A stretch of 64,000 nucleotides of DNA, taken from NCBI GenBank assembly GCA_963726775.1, contig CAVSDL010000008.1:124001-188000 (forward strand), given 5' to 3'. Position numbers and translations under genes: made by a program. How positions within the stretch are numbered: position 1 is the stretch's first letter; every line of letters begins with the position of its first letter. The stretch is from CAIWHR01 sp963726775. GTDB taxonomy: Bacteria; Pseudomonadota; Gammaproteobacteria; Burkholderiales; Casimicrobiaceae. The notes under the pieces are model-generated. The model was not told the origin of the DNA. It did no database searches and was given only the letters and a program-made list of their open reading frames with translations. Below are positions 35,275 through 44,654 of this stretch, piece by piece.

Positions 35275-37731
35275 ATGAAGTCGCATGCACGGGTCGTGGT
35301 GATCGGTGGCGGGGTGGTCGGCGTCAGCACGCTGTATCACCTGGCCAGGAAAGGCTGGTCCGACGCGACATTGCTGGAACGAACCGAACTGACGGCGGGC
35401 TCGACCTGGCACGCGGCAGGGCTCCTGCCGCTGTTCAACATGAACTACACGGTCGGCCAGTTGCACAAGTACTCGGTGGACCTCTACAAGCGTCTGCCGG
35501 AGGAGACCGGCCAGGAGGTCGGGTTTCATGTCACCGGGAACCTGCGGCTCGCGACCTGCCGCGACCGTATGGATGAATACCTGAAATACTGCGGCACGGC
35601 CAACACGATCGGCGTGCCGTTCCAGGTGATCGGCCCCGCCGAAGTGAAAGCCTTGTGGCCGTTGGTCAACCTCGGCAATGGCGTCGACACGCCGAAAATC
35701 ATCGGCGCCCTCTATCACCCGCACGATGGGCATATCGCGCCGGTCGACCTGACGATGGCGCTGCGCAAGGGCGCGCGCGCGGCCGGAGCCGAGGTGTGCG
35801 AGCAGACCGAGGTGCAGGGCGTCGAACGGACACCCGCGGGGGAGTGGAAGGTAAGAACGAGCAAGGGCGACATCGTCTGCGAGCACGTCGTGTGCGCCAG
35901 CGGAAACTACGCGCGCGAGACCGGCAGGATGTTCGGCCTCAACGTGCCTGCGATCCCGGTGGAGCACCAATACATCGTCTACGACGAATCCGCCGAGTTG
36001 AAGGCGTATCGCCAGGCGGGCGGCCACGAACTGGCGGTGCTGCGCGAATCGGACGCCTCGTACTATCTACGCGAGGAGCGCATGGGCTGGATTCTGGGGC
36101 CCTACGAAAGGGGTGCCCCGGCGCGCTTCGCGGACGGTGTCCCCGCCTGGTTCGGCAAGGAGTTGTTCGAAGCGGACCTCGATCGCCTGCTGCCGCACGT
36201 CGAGGCCGCGATGAAGCGCGTGCCGTGCCTCGAGCACTGCGGCATCAAGACAATCGTCAACGGACCCATTTCCTATACGCCCGACGGCAGCCCGCTCGTC
36301 GGCCCGGCGTGGGGACTGCACAACGTCTGGCTGAACGAAGGCCACAGCTTCGGCGTCACCGCGGCGGGCGGGGCTGGCTGGCAGCTCGCGGAGTGGATTG
36401 TCGAGGGCGAGCCGGGCATCGACATGCTGGCCGTCGATCCGCGTCGTTACGGGCCCTACACCGGCAAGCGCTATACGGTCGGCAAGAACGAGGAGACCTA
36501 TCGCGAAGTATTCACGATCCATTATCCGGACGAGGAACGCGCCGGTGCCCGTCCGGCCAAGACCAGCCCGGTCTACGAAAAGCTCGACCGGATGGGCGCC
36601 GTGTGGGGACAACGCTACGGCTGGGAGCGTGCCAACTGGTTCGCCCCCGCCGGCGTGGAAAGGCGCGACGTGTGGAGTTTCCGGCGTTCCAACTATTTCG
36701 ACCACGTCGGCAACGAGTGCCGCCTGATGCGCGGCAAGGTCGGGGTGATCGACCTCACGCCCTTCACCAAACACGAGGTGACCGGTACCGGCGCCGAGTC
36801 CTGGCTCGATTCGCTGGTGGCGAACAAAGTGCCTACGAAGCCGGGCCGCATCGCCCTTTCGCACGCACTTACGAAGAACGGCGGCATTCGCTCCGAATTC
36901 ACGATCACGAAGCTTGCGGAAGACCGCTACTACCTCGTCAGCGCCGGCGCCGGGGAACGCCACGACAGCGACTACCTGCACAAGATGCTGCCGCCGGACG
37001 GGACCGTCGAACTCTCCAACATCACGACGCGCCGCGCGACGTTCGTCGTGGCCGGACCGAAGGCCCGCGACGTGCTGGCCCGGTTGACCGACGTCCCGCT
37101 CGACAACCAGAGTTTTCCATGGCTCACCGGGCAGGTGACCGAAGTCGGGCTCGCGGTCGATGTCTATGCGCTGCGCGTCAATTTCATCGGGGAACTGGGC
37201 TGGGAGCTGCATTTGCCGATCGAATACGCCACCGGTCTTTTCGAGGCGCTGTTCGCCGCCGGCAAGGAATTCGGCATCGGCATGGTCGGTATGCGCGCAA
37301 TGGAATCGCTGCGGATCGAGAAGTCCTATCGGATGTGGGGCTCCGACCTCACCCGCGAGTACACCCCGTTCGAGGCGGGACTCGACCGCTTCGTGCGCAT
37401 GACCAAGGGGGATTTCATCGGCAAGGCGGCGCTGGCGCGGCAGCTGGCCGACGGCGTGCCGCACCGCTTTGCCACCCTCGAAGTCCACGGCGTTGTCGAT
37501 GCGGATCCGCTGGGCAACGAGCCACTCTTCGCCGGTGGAACCCTGGTCGGGCGCGCCACCGCCGGATGCTACGGTCACGTGCTGGGCAAGAGTCTCGCTC
37601 TCGCCTATGTCAAGCCGCAGTTCGCCGCACTTGGCTCCGAAATGGAGATCGAAATCCTGGGCAAACGTCACCAGGCCACGGTGCTCGGCGAGTCGCCGTT
37701 CGATCCCGAGAATCTGCGGCTGCGCGCCTGA
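35275..37731 (+). CDS. FAD/GcvT-domain dimethylglycine or sarcosine dehydrogenase-like protein (second copy)
   Basis: 818 residues, start ATG 35275; longer in-frame starts give a non-homologous leader. FAD motif VIGGGVVGVSTLYHLARKG, covalent-FAD-type GSTWHAAGLLP, FAO-middle domain, then a GcvT-like folate domain from about residue 430 with ESLRIEKSYRMWG. Same architecture as the protein at 17485-19899 but clearly diverged in sequence (compare the post-motif segments LVGQLRSSSN and LLPLFNMNYT), so not a recent duplication. It is divergent from the corrinoid operon and would supply methylene-THF from a secondary or tertiary methylamine. The MFS gene downstream may provide the substrate. Confidence 0.85.
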   Translation: MKSHARVVVIGGGVVGVSTLYHLARKGWSDATLLERTELTAGSTWHAAGLLPLFNMNYTVGQLHKYSVDLYKRLPEETGQEVGFHVTGNLRLATCRDRMDEYLKYCGTANTIGVPFQVIGPAEVKALWPLVNLGNGVDTPKIIGALYHPHDGHIAPVDLTMALRKGARAAGAEVCEQTEVQGVERTPAGEWKVRTSKGDIVCEHVVCASGNYARETGRMFGLNVPAIPVEHQYIVYDESAELKAYRQAGGHELAVLRESDASYYLREERMGWILGPYERGAPARFADGVPAWFGKELFEADLDRLLPHVEAAMKRVPCLEHCGIKTIVNGPISYTPDGSPLVGPAWGLHNVWLNEGHSFGVTAAGGAGWQLAEWIVEGEPGIDMLAVDPRRYGPYTGKRYTVGKNEETYREVFTIHYPDEERAGARPAKTSPVYEKLDRMGAVWGQRYGWERANWFAPAGVERRDVWSFRRSNYFDHVGNECRLMRGKVGVIDLTPFTKHEVTGTGAESWLDSLVANKVPTKPGRIALSHALTKNGGIRSEFTITKLAEDRYYLVSAGAGERHDSDYLHKMLPPDGTVELSNITTRRATFVVAGPKARDVLARLTDVPLDNQSFPWLTGQVTEVGLAVDVYALRVNFIGELGWELHLPIEYATGLFEALFAAGKEFGIGMVGMRAMESLRIEKSYRMWGSDLTREYTPFEAGLDRFVRMTKGDFIGKAALARQLADGVPHRFATLEVHGVVDADPLGNEPLFAGGTLVGRATAGCYGHVLGKSLALAYVKPQFAALGSEMEIEILGKRHQATVLGESPFDPENLRLRA

Positions 37732-37783
37732 CGCTGCGCATGCCATTGATCATTGCCTGACTGGGTGACGCTTCCGCAAGTAT

Positions 37784-37895
37784 GATCGTCGTTCCCGCGA
37801 ACGCGGGGACCCAGAGACGTGATGCAAGCCACTGGATTCCCGCGTTCGCGGGAACGACGATACTTCTGCGACCGTTGTCACTCAATTCGGTAATC
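37784..37895. repeat. dispersed repeat copy B (dRS3-like, intact)
   Basis: Two perfect 22-bp inverted arms, 37786-37807 and 37839-37860 (TCGTCGTTCCCGCGAACGCG plus GG, and its complement), enclose a 31-bp centre with ACCCAG and CACTGGATT. Each arm is itself a small palindrome (CCCGCG-AA-CGCGGG). The tail CTTCTGCGACCGTTGTCACTC is shared with copy A. It ends two bases before the start codon of the MFS gene. Confidence 0.8.
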
Positions 37896-37897
37896 GA

Positions 37898-39175
37898 TTG
37901 TCAGATCGAAAAGACATTGGCGAATTCGGCAAGGGCATCGAAACCCGCTATGCGTGGACGCGACTCCTCGTATCGCTGCTGCTGATGACCATTGGCGGCT
38001 CGGGCATGTACTCGGTCGCCGTGGTGCTGCCGCGCATCCAGGCCGAGTTCGGCGTGGCGCGCGCGGACGCGTCGCTGCCCTACACGCTGACCATGATCGG
38101 CTTCGGTTTCGGCGGCATTCTCTTCGGTCGCCTGTCCGATCGCTACGGCGTGATGGCGGCCGTGCTCGCAGGGACCGTGGGACTGGCGGCGGGCTTCGTC
38201 GCCGCGGGCGCTTCGGGCAGCCTGTGGCAGTTTGCGCTGGCGCAGGGCGTGCTGATCGGATTGCTCGGCACGGCGGCCACGTTTGCGCCGCTGGTCGCCG
38301 ACACGTCGCAGTGGTTCACGCGGCGGCGCGGCATCGCCGTGGCGATCTGCATGAGCGGCAACTATCTCGCGGGCGCCGTATGGCCGCCGGTCATGCAGCA
38401 CTTCATCGACACCGCAGGCTGGCGGCAGACCTATGTCGGCGTCGGCGTGTTCTGCTTCCTCGCGATGGTCCCGCTCGCGCTGGTGTTGCGCCGACGTCCG
38501 CCGGCGCACTCGCCGCTTGCGGTCGACCCCCGGCCGGCGCCTTTGCATCCCGGCGCGGGATCGGTGTCGACCCATCCCCTGGGATTCTCGCCCGCCGCGC
38601 TGCAGGGGCTGCTCTGTGTCGCCGGCGTGGCCTGTTGCGTCGCCATGTCGATGCCGCAGGTGCATATCGTCGCCTACTGCGGCGATCTCGGCTTCGGGGC
38701 GGCGCGCGGCGCGGAGATGCTCTCGCTGATGCTCGGCTTCGGCATCGTGAGCCGGCTCGTCTCGGGCTGGATAGCGGACCATATCGGCGGCCTCTCCACG
38801 CTGCTGCTCGGTTCGCTGCTGCAAGGCATCGCGCTGCTGATGTTTCTGCCCTTCGACGGTCTTGCCTCGCTCTACGTGGTGTCCGCGCTGTTCGGACTTT
38901 TCCAGGGCGGCATCGTGCCCGCCTACGCGCTGATCGTTCGCGAGTACTTCACTCCGAAGGAAGCCGGCGCGCGCGTCGGCACGGTGCTGATGGCGACCCT
39001 GTTCGGCATGGCGCTGGGTGGCTGGATGTCCGGGGCGATCTTCGACCTCACCGGGTCGTACCGCGCCGCGTTTCTGAATGGCATTGCGTGGAATCTGCTC
39101 AATGTGAGCGTGGTCGCGTTTCTCCTGTATCGGGCGAGGCGCGGGAGCAGGGCGCTGGCGGACCCCGCCCGCTGA
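37898..39175 (+). CDS. MFS transporter
   Basis: 425 residues with about 12 membrane segments and the MFS signature GRLSDRYG after the second segment; SGWIADHIGG marks the second half. The only start that leaves the first membrane segment intact is TTG 37898; the next ATG (37985) falls inside that segment. No ribosome-binding site is evident because the start directly abuts the repeat. Substrate unknown; adjacency to the dehydrogenase suggests a methylated amine or a related acid. Confidence 0.75.
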   Translation: MSDRKDIGEFGKGIETRYAWTRLLVSLLLMTIGGSGMYSVAVVLPRIQAEFGVARADASLPYTLTMIGFGFGGILFGRLSDRYGVMAAVLAGTVGLAAGFVAAGASGSLWQFALAQGVLIGLLGTAATFAPLVADTSQWFTRRRGIAVAICMSGNYLAGAVWPPVMQHFIDTAGWRQTYVGVGVFCFLAMVPLALVLRRRPPAHSPLAVDPRPAPLHPGAGSVSTHPLGFSPAALQGLLCVAGVACCVAMSMPQVHIVAYCGDLGFGAARGAEMLSLMLGFGIVSRLVSGWIADHIGGLSTLLLGSLLQGIALLMFLPFDGLASLYVVSALFGLFQGGIVPAYALIVREYFTPKEAGARVGTVLMATLFGMALGGWMSGAIFDLTGSYRAAFLNGIAWNLLNVSVVAFLLYRARRGSRALADPAR

Positions 39176-39271
39176 CCGCTCCCGGTCATTTGTCGGCCGG
39201 CGGCGACCGTTCGGTCGCCTGCGGGGCCGATCCGCCGACGCGCCGGGGGCCGGGATTGGTACACTTGGCAT

Positions 39272-39781
39272 ATGAAGGCGATCCTTCTCCTGTTGCTGGG
39301 GTTTCCGGTGTTTTCCGGAGCCGCGCTCGCGATCACGCCCGGCGAGGTCGCCGTCGGCAGCGTGCTGCGCGACGCGCCTCTCTACGGCCTGTTTCATGAC
39401 TTCCGGATGCTTTCCGATTTCCGCGGCAAACCCCTGGTCATCAACGTCTGGGCCAGCTGGTGCGGTCCCTGCCGGCTGGAAATGGGGTCGCTCCAGCGCC
39501 TCGCCAAGCGCGTCGAGGGGAAGCAGTTCAACGTCATCGGCGTCTCGACCGACGACAATTCCGACGCGGCCGCGGCGTTCCTGCGCCGGTCGGGAATCAC
39601 TTTCGACAACTACGTCGATCGGAAGCTGGTGCTCGAGAACATGCTGGGCGCGAACACGATTCCGCTGACCGTGCTGATCGATGCCGACGGACGCGTGGTC
39701 AGGAAGATCTACGGGGCCCACGAATGGGACAGCCCGGAATTTCTCGACCTGATCGGAAAGACGCTCGGCGTAAAGTTGTAG
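39272..39781 (+). CDS. TlpA/ResA-like thiol-disulfide protein
   Basis: 169 residues with a signal peptide (ILLLLLGFPVFSGAALA). Thioredoxin fold with the active site WASWCGPC (about residues 61-68) and the cis-Pro region NTIPLTVLIDADG. Periplasmic; such proteins reduce disulfides, often apocytochrome c or copper-centre proteins. It is a stand-alone gene; the cytochromes at the left of the window would be possible clients, but there is no direct link. Confidence 0.85.
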   Translation: MKAILLLLLGFPVFSGAALAITPGEVAVGSVLRDAPLYGLFHDFRMLSDFRGKPLVINVWASWCGPCRLEMGSLQRLAKRVEGKQFNVIGVSTDDNSDAAAAFLRRSGITFDNYVDRKLVLENMLGANTIPLTVLIDADGRVVRKIYGAHEWDSPEFLDLIGKTLGVKL

Positions 39782-39926
39782 CCGCGCGCGGCGCGCACCG
39801 CGGTGCGACGCCATCCCGACCTGGTCGGCGTGCTGTTTCTCGCCATCCGGATCGCGCGGCTCGCCGGTGCCCATCCACCGGTGCAACGCGAGCGGCGCTG
39901 AGGCCGCGTCCGGAGCGTGCGAGCCG

Positions 39927-41594
39927 TCAGCGCTGCTTCGTTTGCCACTCCGGGTGGATGTAGACGGGCACCGTGATTGGCGGCAGCGGTTGCTTTTCGA
40001 GAATGATGTCGGCCGCCATTTCGCCGATCATGATGGTGGGCGCGTTGAGGTTGCCGCTCACCACGGATGGCATGATCGACGCGTCCACGACGCGCAGGCC
40101 CTCGGTGCCGCGCACGCGCAGGTTGCCGTCGACGACGGCCAGCGGATCATCGTCGGCGCCCATCTTGCAGGTGCACGACGGATGGAAGGCGCTCTCCGCC
40201 TTGCGCCGGAGGTGCGCGTCGAGCGCGGTGTCGTCCGTGACCTCCGGTCCCGGCGCCAGCTCGTCGCCGCGGAAGGGATCGAACGCCTTCTGCGCGAAGA
40301 TCTCGCGGGTGAGCCGGATGCCGTCGCGAAATTCGCGGCGGTCGCCTTCGGTCGCCATGTAGTTGAACTGGATGTGCGGCGGCTTGCGCGGGTCCGCGGA
40401 TGCCAGCCGGACCCAGCCCTTCGAGGTCGGGCGCATCGGGCCCACGTGCGCCTGGAAACCGTGCCGGTCGACCTTGCCCTTGCCGTCGTAGCTGATGGCG
40501 ATCGGCAGGAAGTGGTACTGCAGGTCGGGGTGCCTGACGCCGGCGCGGCTGCGGATGAAGCCGCCGGACTCGAAATGGTTGGTCGCGCCGAGGCCGGTCC
40601 GGAACAGCAGCCACTCGGCGCCGATGCGGCCCATGGCGAAGAGGTTCTGGGTCGAATAGAGCGTGATCGGTTGCGTGCAGGCGTACTGCACGTAGGTTTC
40701 GATGTGATCCTGCAGATTTTCGCCGACGCCGGGAACGTGCGCGACCGGCGCGATGCCGAATGCCTGCAGCGCGTCGGCATTGCCGATTCCGGACAGCATC
40801 AGCACCTGCGGCGAGTTGATGGCGCCGCCGCAAACGATGACCTCGCGGCGGGCGCGAACTCGCGCCACACGGTTCCTTTGTGAATACTCGACGCCGATCG
40901 CGCGCGTTCGTTCGAACAGGACGCGGGTCACGAGGCAACGCGACTCGACCGTCAGATTCGGACGCGCGCGCGCCGGCCGCAGGTAGGCCATCGCGGCGCT
41001 CCAGCGGCGGCCCCGGTAGATCGTCATGTCCATCGGCCCGACGCCCTCCTGGCGGTACCCGTTCATGTCCTCGGTGATCGCGTACCCGGCTTGCCTGCCG
41101 GCGTCGACAAATGCCCGGTAGAGCGGGTTCTTCATCGCTCCCGTGGTGACATACAGCGGACCGTCGCCGCCGCGGTAGTCGTCGGCCCCCTTGATCCGTG
41201 TTTCGGCGCGTTTGAAGTAGGGGAGGCAATGCGCGTAGGACCAGTGCTCGAGACCCCGGACGCCGGCCCAGCCGTCGTAATCCAGCGCGTGGCCGCGGAT
41301 GTAGACCATGCCGTTGATCGACGACGAGCCGCCGAGCACGCGGCCGCGCGGACAGGACATGCGCCGTCCGTCCATGTGCGGCTCGGGCTCGGTCACGTAC
41401 GCCCAGTTGTAGGTGTCGTCGGCGAGCGGATAGGCGAACGCGGAAGGCATGTGGATGAAAAGGCTGCAATCCGGCGGCCCGGCCTCGATCAGCAGCACGG
41501 TGATCTCCGGCTGCTCGGTAAGGCGTCGGGCAAGCACGCACCCGGCCGAACCGGCGCCGACGATGATGTAGTCGAATTCCGTCTGGCGTGGCAT
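39927..41594 (-). CDS. betA: choline dehydrogenase (GMC oxidoreductase)
   Basis: 555 residues. N-terminal FAD motif DYIIVGAGSAGCVLARRL, GMC signature GRVLGGSSSINGMVYIRG (about residue 83) and C-terminal active-site region FHPSCTCKMG plus VVSGNLNAPTIMIGE. Oxidises choline to betaine aldehyde and further to glycine betaine. It lies downstream of betB on the same strand with a repeat between them, and near a GbdR-like regulator, which supports choline as substrate over other alcohols. Confidence 0.85.
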   Translation of the reverse strand: MPRQTEFDYIIVGAGSAGCVLARRLTEQPEITVLLIEAGPPDCSLFIHMPSAFAYPLADDTYNWAYVTEPEPHMDGRRMSCPRGRVLGGSSSINGMVYIRGHALDYDGWAGVRGLEHWSYAHCLPYFKRAETRIKGADDYRGGDGPLYVTTGAMKNPLYRAFVDAGRQAGYAITEDMNGYRQEGVGPMDMTIYRGRRWSAAMAYLRPARARPNLTVESRCLVTRVLFERTRAIGVEYSQRNRVARVRARREVIVCGGAINSPQVLMLSGIGNADALQAFGIAPVAHVPGVGENLQDHIETYVQYACTQPITLYSTQNLFAMGRIGAEWLLFRTGLGATNHFESGGFIRSRAGVRHPDLQYHFLPIAISYDGKGKVDRHGFQAHVGPMRPTSKGWVRLASADPRKPPHIQFNYMATEGDRREFRDGIRLTREIFAQKAFDPFRGDELAPGPEVTDDTALDAHLRRKAESAFHPSCTCKMGADDDPLAVVDGNLRVRGTEGLRVVDASIMPSVVSGNLNAPTIMIGEMAADIILEKQPLPPITVPVYIHPEWQTKQR

Positions 41595-41633
41595 GGCGAA
41601 ATCCGTTCTAGCAGGTCATTGAGAAAAACACGA

Positions 41634-41722
41634 TGTCATTCCGAGGAGCGAAGGTGACGAGGAATCTGCTGTTGAGTCGCATCGAGATCAAGAGCAGATC
41701 TCTCGTGGTGCTCGGGATGACA
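41634..41722. repeat. palindromic repeat between betA and betB
   Basis: The ends TGTCATTCCGAG (41634-41645) and CTCGGGATGACA (41711-41722) are inverted with one mismatch, and the interior has GAGGAATCTGCTG and AGCAGATCTCTCG, also complementary. This is the common bacterial element type with GTCATTCCGAG ends, different from copies A to C. Transcribed, it forms a long hairpin between betB and betA. Confidence 0.7.
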
Positions 41723-41733
41723 CGATCGTGCTT

Positions 41734-43194
41734 TCAGTACGGACAGGCGACGTCGCCCATCTCGACGTAGACGCTCTTCAACTGCGTGTAGTGCTCGATC
41801 GTGACGAGCCCGTTCTCGCGGCCGATCCCCGATTGCTTGGTGCCGCCGAAGGGAATCTCGACCGGCGTGACGTTGTAGTTGTTGATCCAGCAGACGCCCG
41901 CCTGCAGCTTCGCGACGACCCGGTGCGCGCGAGCGAGGTCGCGCGTGAACACGCCGGCGGCCAGGCCGAAGGCCGTGTCGTTGGCGCGGCGCACGACGTC
42001 GTCCTCGTCGGAGAATTTCAGAACCGACATGACGGGCCCGAAAATCTCCTCGCGCACGATCGCGATGTCGTCGGTGCAGTCGGCGAAGATCGTGGGCTCG
42101 ACGAAATACCCGCGGCCGAGACTGCCCGTGGTGACGCGATGGCCGCCGCAGACGAAGCGTGCGCTGCGCCGGCCGTCACGAATCGCGGCCAGGACACGGT
42201 TCATGTGTTCCTCGGAGATGAGCGCGCCGACCTGCGTGGTCGGATCGAGCGGATCGCCGATCTTCATCCGGCGCGTGCGCGCCGCGAGCTGGTCGAGGAA
42301 TGCGTCGTGGACGCCTTCGTGCACGAAGACGCGCGTGCCGTTGGTGCACACTTCGCCCTGCGTGTAGAAGTTGCCCATCATCGCCGCGGCGACGGCGTTG
42401 CCGAGGTCGGCATCGTCGAAGATGATCAGCGGCGACTTGCCGCCGAGCTCCATCGTCACGCGCTTCAGCGTGCCCGCGGCGTCGGCCATGACGCGCTTCC
42501 CGGTGCCGACCTCGCCCGTCAGCGAGACCTTGGCCACCGCCGGATGGCGCACCAGCAGTTCGCCGGCGCGCGCGTCGCCCTGGACCACGTTGAAGACGCC
42601 GTCGGGGACGCCGGCTTCGGTGTACGCCTCGGCGAGCAGCGCGGCGGTGAGCGGCGTCAGCTCGGCGGGCTTGAAGATCATCGCGTTGCCGCAGGCGAGC
42701 GCCGGCGCCGATTTCCAGCACGCGATCTGTATCGGGTAGTTCCACGCGCCGATGCCGACACAGATGCCCAGGGGTTCGCGGCGCGTGTAGGCGAACGCGC
42801 CCTTGAGCTGGTAGTGCTCGCCGTGGAGCGACGCCGCGAGGCCGCCGTAATACTCGATGCAGTCCGCGCCGGACAGGACGTCGACGGCCTCCGCTTCCTG
42901 GATCGGCTTTCCCGTGTCGCGCACTTCGATCTCGGCGATTTCGCGGTTGCGCTTGCGCAGAATCCGGGAAGCGCGGTTGAGGATGCGTCCGCGCTCCGCG
43001 CCGGTCATCGCCGACCAGACTTTGAATCCGGCTTCGGCTGCGGTGACGGCCTGCTCGATCTCGGCCACTCCCGCCTGCTCGACGCGGCAGAGGATTTCCC
43101 CGGTCGCCGGATTGATGTCGGCGAACGTCTCGCCGGAGGCGCTGCGCACGTATCGGCCGCCGATGTAGCTTTGCTGCAGGGTCGAGATCTTCAT
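41734..43194 (-). CDS. betB: betaine aldehyde dehydrogenase
   Basis: 486 residues of the aldehyde dehydrogenase superfamily. Catalytic Cys in GEVCTNGTRV (about residue 285), general-base Glu in MELGGKSP (about 252), NAD-binding region SLTGEVGTGKRV and the BetB-typical CWKSAPALACGN and EIPFGGTKQSG. Converts betaine aldehyde to glycine betaine with NAD. Divergent from the GbdR-like regulator; betA follows. Confidence 0.9.
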   Translation of the reverse strand: MKISTLQQSYIGGRYVRSASGETFADINPATGEILCRVEQAGVAEIEQAVTAAEAGFKVWSAMTGAERGRILNRASRILRKRNREIAEIEVRDTGKPIQEAEAVDVLSGADCIEYYGGLAASLHGEHYQLKGAFAYTRREPLGICVGIGAWNYPIQIACWKSAPALACGNAMIFKPAELTPLTAALLAEAYTEAGVPDGVFNVVQGDARAGELLVRHPAVAKVSLTGEVGTGKRVMADAAGTLKRVTMELGGKSPLIIFDDADLGNAVAAAMMGNFYTQGEVCTNGTRVFVHEGVHDAFLDQLAARTRRMKIGDPLDPTTQVGALISEEHMNRVLAAIRDGRRSARFVCGGHRVTTGSLGRGYFVEPTIFADCTDDIAIVREEIFGPVMSVLKFSDEDDVVRRANDTAFGLAAGVFTRDLARAHRVVAKLQAGVCWINNYNVTPVEIPFGGTKQSGIGRENGLVTIEHYTQLKSVYVEMGDVACPY

Positions 43195-43495
43195 GAGGGT
43201 ATTGTTTCGGGAGCGGCACGATGGGCGCGCAGGGCGCGTCCAAGGCGGGTTGCGGGCGCCGACCCGTTGTCGCGTTCGGTGCGCTAATTTACGACAACTG
43301 CGATCGGAGGGCTCGAACTATTGTCCGCGATATTCCGGCGCATGCGGCGGTTGGCCCAAGTGGCTCCGTGGCGATGCGTCCATGTCTGGCTTCGGGCAGA
43401 GCCGACGCCTGGAGGCATCGCGCAACCGGCGCGTCGTACTGGACAGTGACGTCGCAATTTGACAAACTTGTGTCGTCGATGCGTACGATTGTCGA
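43195..43495. promoter_or_regulatory. betB / gbdR-like divergent intergenic region
   Basis: 301 bp without a gene. A possible promoter for the regulator is TTGACA at 43459-43464 with TACGAT at 43484-43489; the 19-bp spacing is long, so support is modest. This is where a GbdR-type activator or a BetI-like repressor would be expected to bind, but I could not identify a clear repeated operator. Confidence 0.35.
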
Positions 43496-44599
43496 ATGCC
43501 GGTTTCCCATGATGATTGCGACAGCCGTCCGCAGCCGCGGCGCGCGTTCCAGCGACCGGGGTGGGTCCTGATGCGCCGGAATGTCGTCACCGGTGGCGCC
43601 GCCGGCCGCGATTCGGATCTCAAGCAATCCGCGCGACTGTCCTCCAGGTACCGGTTCGGCTTCCTGACGTTGCCCTCCTATTCGATGATTGCGCTGACGA
43701 GCGCCGTCGAGCCGCTGCGCATGGCCAACCGGCTGTGCCGGCACGAAGTCTACGAGTGGTCGATTGCGAGCCTCGACGGGGCACCGGTGGCCGCGAGCAA
43801 CGGCCTGTCGCTGTCGCCGACGGTGGCGCTCGACCACCTGGGGCCCGTCAACGTCGTTTTCGTTTGCGGAGGCGTGAACGTGCAGCAGGCGGTCACGCCG
43901 GAGCTCTTGCGGACGCTGCGCCGGCTGGCGCAGCGGCGCGTCCCGCTCGGCTCGCTCTGCACCGGCGGCTACGCGCTCGCCAAGGCGGGCCTGCTCGACA
44001 AGTATCGCGCCGCGATCCACTGGGAGAACATGTCCGCATTGCGCGAGGAATTCCCGAGGATCAATTTCACCGAGCAGCTCTTCGCGATCGACCGCGACCG
44101 CTACACGTGCTCGGGCGGCATCGCGCCGCTCGACCTCATGCTCAACATGATCAAGGACGACCTCGGCCGGGACATCGCGCCATTGATCTCGGAGCAGTTC
44201 ATCCTCGACCGGATCCGCAGCGACCAGGACCGCCAGCACATTCCGCTGCAGGCGCAGGTCGGCGTGTTCCACGAGAGGCTCCTCAAGGCGGCATCCCTGA
44301 TGGAGGCGAACATCGAGGAGCCGATGTCGCTCGACGATCTGGCAACGGCCATCGGCGTCTCGCGTCGCCAGATCGAAAGGCTGTTCAAGCAGCACCTGGA
44401 TCGAGCGCCGACCCGGTACTACCTCGAACTCCGCCTGCGCCGGGCGCGCGAGTTGCTGCTGCAGACGTCGATGTCGATCATGGATATCACCACGGCCTGC
44501 GGCTTCCAGTCGCCGCCACATTTTTCCAAGTGCTACCGCAACGTTTTCGGCCATCCGCCTAGCGCCGAACGGCAGATGAACCGCGTGGCGCAGCATTGA
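43496..44599 (+). CDS. gbdR: GlxA-family AraC regulator, GbdR-like
   Basis: 367 residues. N-terminal DJ-1/PfpI-like amidotransferase domain (FGFLTLPSYSMIALTSAVEPLR; nucleophile-elbow GSLCTGGYALA) and C-terminal AraC double helix-turn-helix (GVSRRQIERLFKQHL; DITTACGFQSPPHFSKCYR). The layout and the context (betB divergent, soxBDAG immediately downstream) match GbdR, the activator of choline, betaine and dimethylglycine catabolism in Pseudomonas. The first 30 residues from ATG 43496 are not conserved-looking; ATG 43571 is an alternative start. Confidence 0.75.
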   Translation: MPVSHDDCDSRPQPRRAFQRPGWVLMRRNVVTGGAAGRDSDLKQSARLSSRYRFGFLTLPSYSMIALTSAVEPLRMANRLCRHEVYEWSIASLDGAPVAASNGLSLSPTVALDHLGPVNVVFVCGGVNVQQAVTPELLRTLRRLAQRRVPLGSLCTGGYALAKAGLLDKYRAAIHWENMSALREEFPRINFTEQLFAIDRDRYTCSGGIAPLDLMLNMIKDDLGRDIAPLISEQFILDRIRSDQDRQHIPLQAQVGVFHERLLKAASLMEANIEEPMSLDDLATAIGVSRRQIERLFKQHLDRAPTRYYLELRLRRARELLLQTSMSIMDITTACGFQSPPHFSKCYRNVFGHPPSAERQMNRVAQH

Positions 44600-44654
44600 A
44601 CGCGCCGTCGATGTCGTGCCGTCGAATGCGGGCGCGGGCCGCGGTTACCGGGCC

